Virus record (IMG/VR): IMGVR_UViG_3300018080_000293
Location: 1-41,598 of that record
Strand: one strand, 5' to 3'
DNA length: 41,598 nt
Origin: a virus
Part shown: piece after piece, positions 39,518-41,598 of the stretch
Numbering within the stretch: the stretch's first letter is position 1
Layout: every line of letters starts with the position of its first letter
Translations under genes and position numbers: made by a program
Notes under the pieces: model-generated
Databases searched by the model: none
Told to the model about the DNA's origin: nothing
The model's input: the letters and a program-made list of their open reading frames with translations, nothing else

Positions 39518-39831
39518 TGACAGAAGAACAGAAGGTTGAATACATTAAAGTTTCCAAAGAAGAACTGGACACTAGATGTGGAGAAATAGCTAAGTTTGTG
39601 GAGAACAACAAAGAGCTTTTCAATACTATACTCCATGAACCTCTCACTGAGGCAGTAATGTCCATTGCCATAGAGAGAACCATAATGGATACAGTGGTTA
39701 AAGGTGATGTAGAACTAGCATTGTCAATAGGATTCACATCCATCTTTATCTTTGGATTCAAGTATTGCCAGGAACTGCAAAGGTTAATAATAGATGATTG
39801 GAAAAAGGAGTGCATTAGTGAACAAGGTTAG
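39517..39831 (+). CDS. Helical hypothetical protein
   Basis: GTG start (TAGTG junction) with AAAGGAGG nine bases upstream. 104 aa, helical, with a hydrophobic stretch near 70-85 (ELALSIGFTSIFIFGFKYC). No motif. Confidence 0.62.
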   Translation: MTEEQKVEYIKVSKEELDTRCGEIAKFVENNKELFNTILHEPLTEAVMSIAIERTIMDTVVKGDVELALSIGFTSIFIFGFKYCQELQRLIIDDWKKECISEQG

Positions 39832-39970
39832 ATGTATTAATGGTAAAGAGATAACCGAATACATAACTGCCAAAGGTCGGAAACACTACTGTAATTCCAA
39901 GGAAACATGGATTCCTAGGAGAAAACTTGAGCGTAGTAGAAAGTGTAATAAGTTTGGAGAAAGGAGGTGA
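39818..39970 (+). CDS. Small basic cysteine protein (50 aa)
   Basis: GTG after AAAAGGAG. C6, C25 and C43 with many K/R (PRRKLERSRKC). Overlaps the previous gene by 14 bases and its end contains the AAAGGAGG of the next. Confidence 0.5.
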   Translation: MNKVRCINGKEITEYITAKGRKHYCNSKETWIPRRKLERSRKCNKFGERR

Positions 39971-39973
39971 AAA

Positions 39974-40204
39974 ATGGTTACACTAATATCCAGCACAAGT
40001 AGTGATGGTAAGCATAGGGTTTGTTGTGACATTTGTTATAATGCAAAAGGTCCAACCTGCACCTGTGTTTGCCAAGGTCTCAATCATGGAGTAGGCTTAG
40101 ACCAAGCTATACAGAATACCAAAGAGCTTGGAGATGAGCTTATAACCCTATTGACTGAGGTTAAGGAGCAAGATGAGAGTAATCAAGAAAACAACCAGAG
40201 TTGA
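39974..40204 (+). CDS. Small cysteine-rich protein
   Basis: 76 aa. CCDIC and TCTCVCQG give six cysteines within residues 17-33, then a helix (LDQAIQNTKELGDELITLL) and a polar tail. Metal binding likely; unknown function. Confidence 0.65.
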   Translation: MVTLISSTSSDGKHRVCCDICYNAKGPTCTCVCQGLNHGVGLDQAIQNTKELGDELITLLTEVKEQDESNQENNQS

Positions 40205-40349
40205 GGAACTAATAGATAGCTTAAAGGAAATGCCAAAAGATGCCTATGTATTCCTTTATCCAGGTGATTGGGTTGATAATCCAGGTATAATAATCAGAAC
40301 TAATCCTGAAAGTGAAGGACTGATTTTGATTGAACTGGAGCATGATTAA
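40173..40349 (+). CDS. Small hypothetical protein (58 aa)
   Basis: Overlaps the previous gene by 32 bases; AAGGAG upstream. Basic helix (RVIKKTTRVEELIDSLKEM), then strands YVFLYPGDWV and GLILIELEHD. No motif. Confidence 0.55.
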   Translation: MRVIKKTTRVEELIDSLKEMPKDAYVFLYPGDWVDNPGIIIRTNPESEGLILIELEHD

Positions 40350-40357
40350 CCAGGGGC

Positions 40358-40387
40358 TTGACAAATGAATATAATAGGTGATATAAT
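40358..40387 (+). promoter_or_regulatory. Promoter upstream of the 40496 regulator
   Basis: TTGACA (40358-40363), 18-base spacer, TATAAT (40382-40387) with TG before it. It overlaps the first codons of the small membrane protein, so its main target is probably the DNA-binding gene at 40496 with a leader of about 100 bases. Confidence 0.75.
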
Positions 40388-40499
40388 TAATTATGTCATA
40401 TTTTTTGGTGGAACCTTAGCCATCTATTTAGCTGTATTATTCCTTGTGATAGGAGGATTCATACTGCTAATACAATGGTATAGAAGGAGAAATAAATGA
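40365..40499 (+). CDS. Small single-pass membrane protein (44 aa)
   Basis: MNIIGDIINYVIFFGGTLAI, then YLAVLFLVIGGFILLIQWY and RRRNK: one or two membrane helices with a positive C-terminus. No clear ribosome site. Ends ATGA over the next gene. The promoter inside its start raises doubt about its expression. Confidence 0.42.
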   Translation: MNIIGDIINYVIFFGGTLAIYLAVLFLVIGGFILLIQWYRRRNK

Positions 40500-40903
40500 C
40501 AAAGTCCTTAAAACAGAAAGTCCTAGAGGAACGAGGTCTTATTGAACACAAACCTGCTAAAGGTAAGCACAAGAGATTGGTTACAATACCACCATCAAAC
40601 TTGGATTATCTTAAAACACCTCAGATGAAATACCTTGAGCTAGTCCACAAGAAGCCTATAGAAACCCTATTGATGGAAGGTAGTCTAAGCATTGTAGCCA
40701 AGAAGCTAGACATAGATACCAGCACAGCTAGTAGATGGATAAAGAAACTTAAACTCCGCTATGATAAGGATAACTTACCTGTCTGTGAAGGTTGTGCTAG
40801 ATTCCAAAGAATGTGTGAGCTAGGTATCTGTGCTATTCTAGCTGACCTTGATGATTGGGATTTAATCCTTATCAAACAAAAAGAATTGTTAGGAGGTGAG
40901 TAA
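40496..40903 (+). CDS. Helix-turn-helix regulator with C-terminal cysteine knuckle
   Basis: 135 aa. Residues ~61-84 (GSLSIVAKKLDIDTSTASRW) are a clear helix-turn-helix; downstream CEGC and CELGIC supply four cysteines for a zinc knuckle. N-terminal part is basic. Has its own promoter, so likely a phage transcription factor, possibly for the late operon. Confidence 0.72.
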   Translation: MTKSLKQKVLEERGLIEHKPAKGKHKRLVTIPPSNLDYLKTPQMKYLELVHKKPIETLLMEGSLSIVAKKLDIDTSTASRWIKKLKLRYDKDNLPVCEGCARFQRMCELGICAILADLDDWDLILIKQKELLGGE

Positions 40904-41160
40904 TGGGAGTGACTGAATCATTTAATCCACACATAGAGGACATGCTGGCACAATCCCTACATAGTAATTATGGTTTTATATTCATAGGTGTTGACCATGG
41001 TGACATGCATGGGGAAGATACTAAAGCCATGATTAGGGTTGCTAATATGACTACTGATGAGGTAGTAGCATCTATTCAAGCACTTATGGAAAGCTTGTTA
41101 GAAACTATGCATAAGATAACCCAGGAGCAAGATAGCCAGGATAACATAAATCTAAATTGA
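40903..41160 (+). CDS. Small hypothetical protein
   Basis: 85 aa coupled by TAATG to the regulator gene, with AGGAGG upstream. Strand GFIFIGVDHGD, then helix TTDEVVASIQALMESLLETM and a polar tail. Function unknown. Confidence 0.62.
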   Translation: MGVTESFNPHIEDMLAQSLHSNYGFIFIGVDHGDMHGEDTKAMIRVANMTTDEVVASIQALMESLLETMHKITQEQDSQDNINLN

Positions 41161-41169
41161 GGAGGATAT

Positions 41170-41388
41170 ATGAGATTATTAGAAGTAATGCTAACCCTTG
41201 ATGAGGCTATGCATAACCTCAAAGACTATCCTAATAAGGACAAAGCACAAAGAGCTTTTGGATGGTTAGGTGCAATGTTAAATTATTATCCAGAAGATAC
41301 AGTGCTTGTGTTGCATGTTGAGGTAGAGCCTAACTGGATGGAATTAAAAGAAAGCAGTAAAGAGGTTGAACATGAACATACTGATTAA
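41170..41388 (+). CDS. Small helical hypothetical protein
   Basis: 72 aa with GAGGAGG upstream. EVMLTLDEAMHNLKDY and AQRAFGWLGAMLNYYPED suggest a helical hairpin; acidic histidine-containing tail (EVEHEHTD). Overlaps the next gene by 17 bases. Confidence 0.6.
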   Translation: MRLLEVMLTLDEAMHNLKDYPNKDKAQRAFGWLGAMLNYYPEDTVLVLHVEVEPNWMELKESSKEVEHEHTD

Positions 41389-41598
41389 TCAGCCAGAGGT
41401 AGGTGGTAGAATGGTAGCTAAGAAGTTTATCCTTGACCTGATTGCCTATCATGGAGAACTTACCTGTAATTACATTTGTCATAGCTTGTTCAATGAACCA
41501 ATCATGGGAGTAGGTGACATAGACAGTCAGGTTCCTTGGCTATTGACTAACCAGCTGCTCAAAGAAATGGAGAACATGGTATGGATACGAATGAATCC
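41372..41598 (+). CDS. Hypothetical protein, open at the window end
   Basis: Starts inside the previous gene and runs to the edge: MNILINQPEVGGRMVAKKF, helix ILDLIAYHGELTCNYICH, later LLTNQLLKEMENMVWIRMN. The shape suggests a small winged-helix-like domain (helix, helix, then a long helix and WIRM strand). Completed by bases 1-37 if the molecule is circular, giving 87 aa. Confidence 0.6.
   Translation, partial: MNILINQPEVGGRMVAKKFILDLIAYHGELTCNYICHSLFNEPIMGVGDIDSQVPWLLTNQLLKEMENMVWIRMN

Noticed and set aside
1-41598. CRISPR array, insertion sequence, or toxin-antitoxin pair
   Set aside because: No regularly spaced repeats, no transposase-like protein and no convincing toxin pair were seen anywhere in the window.

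Overview
The window reads as an essentially complete bacteriophage genome of about 41.6 kb, moderately AT-rich. Hallmark genes are terminase small and large subunits, portal, scaffold, HK97-type capsid protein, fibre-like proteins, a family A DNA polymerase and a dCMP deaminase. Both window ends cut the same gene: the open frame from 41372 continues in register at base 1 and stops at 37, so the molecule is probably circular or circularly permuted and was opened at an arbitrary point. The host cannot be named. Strong AAGGAGG ribosome sites, TTGACA/TATAAT promoters and the standard stop codons show a bacterial host. I found no tape-measure, tube or sheath gene, which suggests a short-tailed (podovirus-like) particle. 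I also found no integrase, no primase and no recognisable endolysin.

Layout. The early arm is on the plus strand from 34851 to the end, wrapping to 12228. It holds many small, tightly overlapping genes. Notable members are a P-loop ATPase whose frame appears to be broken (275-967), a ribbon-helix-helix regulator behind a near-perfect promoter (1417), a Cas4-like Fe-S nuclease (2739) and a Sak4-like RecA-type ATPase (4112). After these come a large structured non-coding RNA (about 5434-5945), a tRNA-Tyr lying inside an open reading frame (6605-6691), an ERCC4-type nuclease homologue (7626), a DNA methyltransferase (9191), dCMP deaminase (10134) and DNA polymerase (10576). At least a dozen early products are tiny zinc-knuckle or zinc-ribbon proteins. 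The late arm is on the minus strand from 34742 down to 12246. It runs TerS, membrane and small basic proteins, fibre, TerL, portal, a 2039-residue giant protein, scaffold, capsid, decoration and tail/fibre genes, and a coiled-coil adaptor-like protein. The two arms diverge from back-to-back promoters at 34749-34822 and converge at 12228/12246.

Control. Clear promoters are seen at 1381-1410(+), 21793-21821(-), 34749-34777(-), 34794-34822(+), 36545-36573(-), 36640-36667(-), 36701-36730(+) and 40358-40387(+). Three of them carry a GAAC-N4-GTTC type palindrome two or three bases upstream of the -35 box. Near 35.6-36.7 kb four half-sites at an exact 8-bp period form a composite site. This site occurs twice, in inverted orientation, flanking a solitary minus-strand gene (35793-36422) that has its own promoter and terminator, like a moron. 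Candidate readers are host LexA or the phage ribbon-helix-helix protein.

The best candidates for something undescribed are the ~510-nt structured RNA upstream of the tRNA-Tyr, the operator-flanked 1-kb island, and the giant virion-associated protein.
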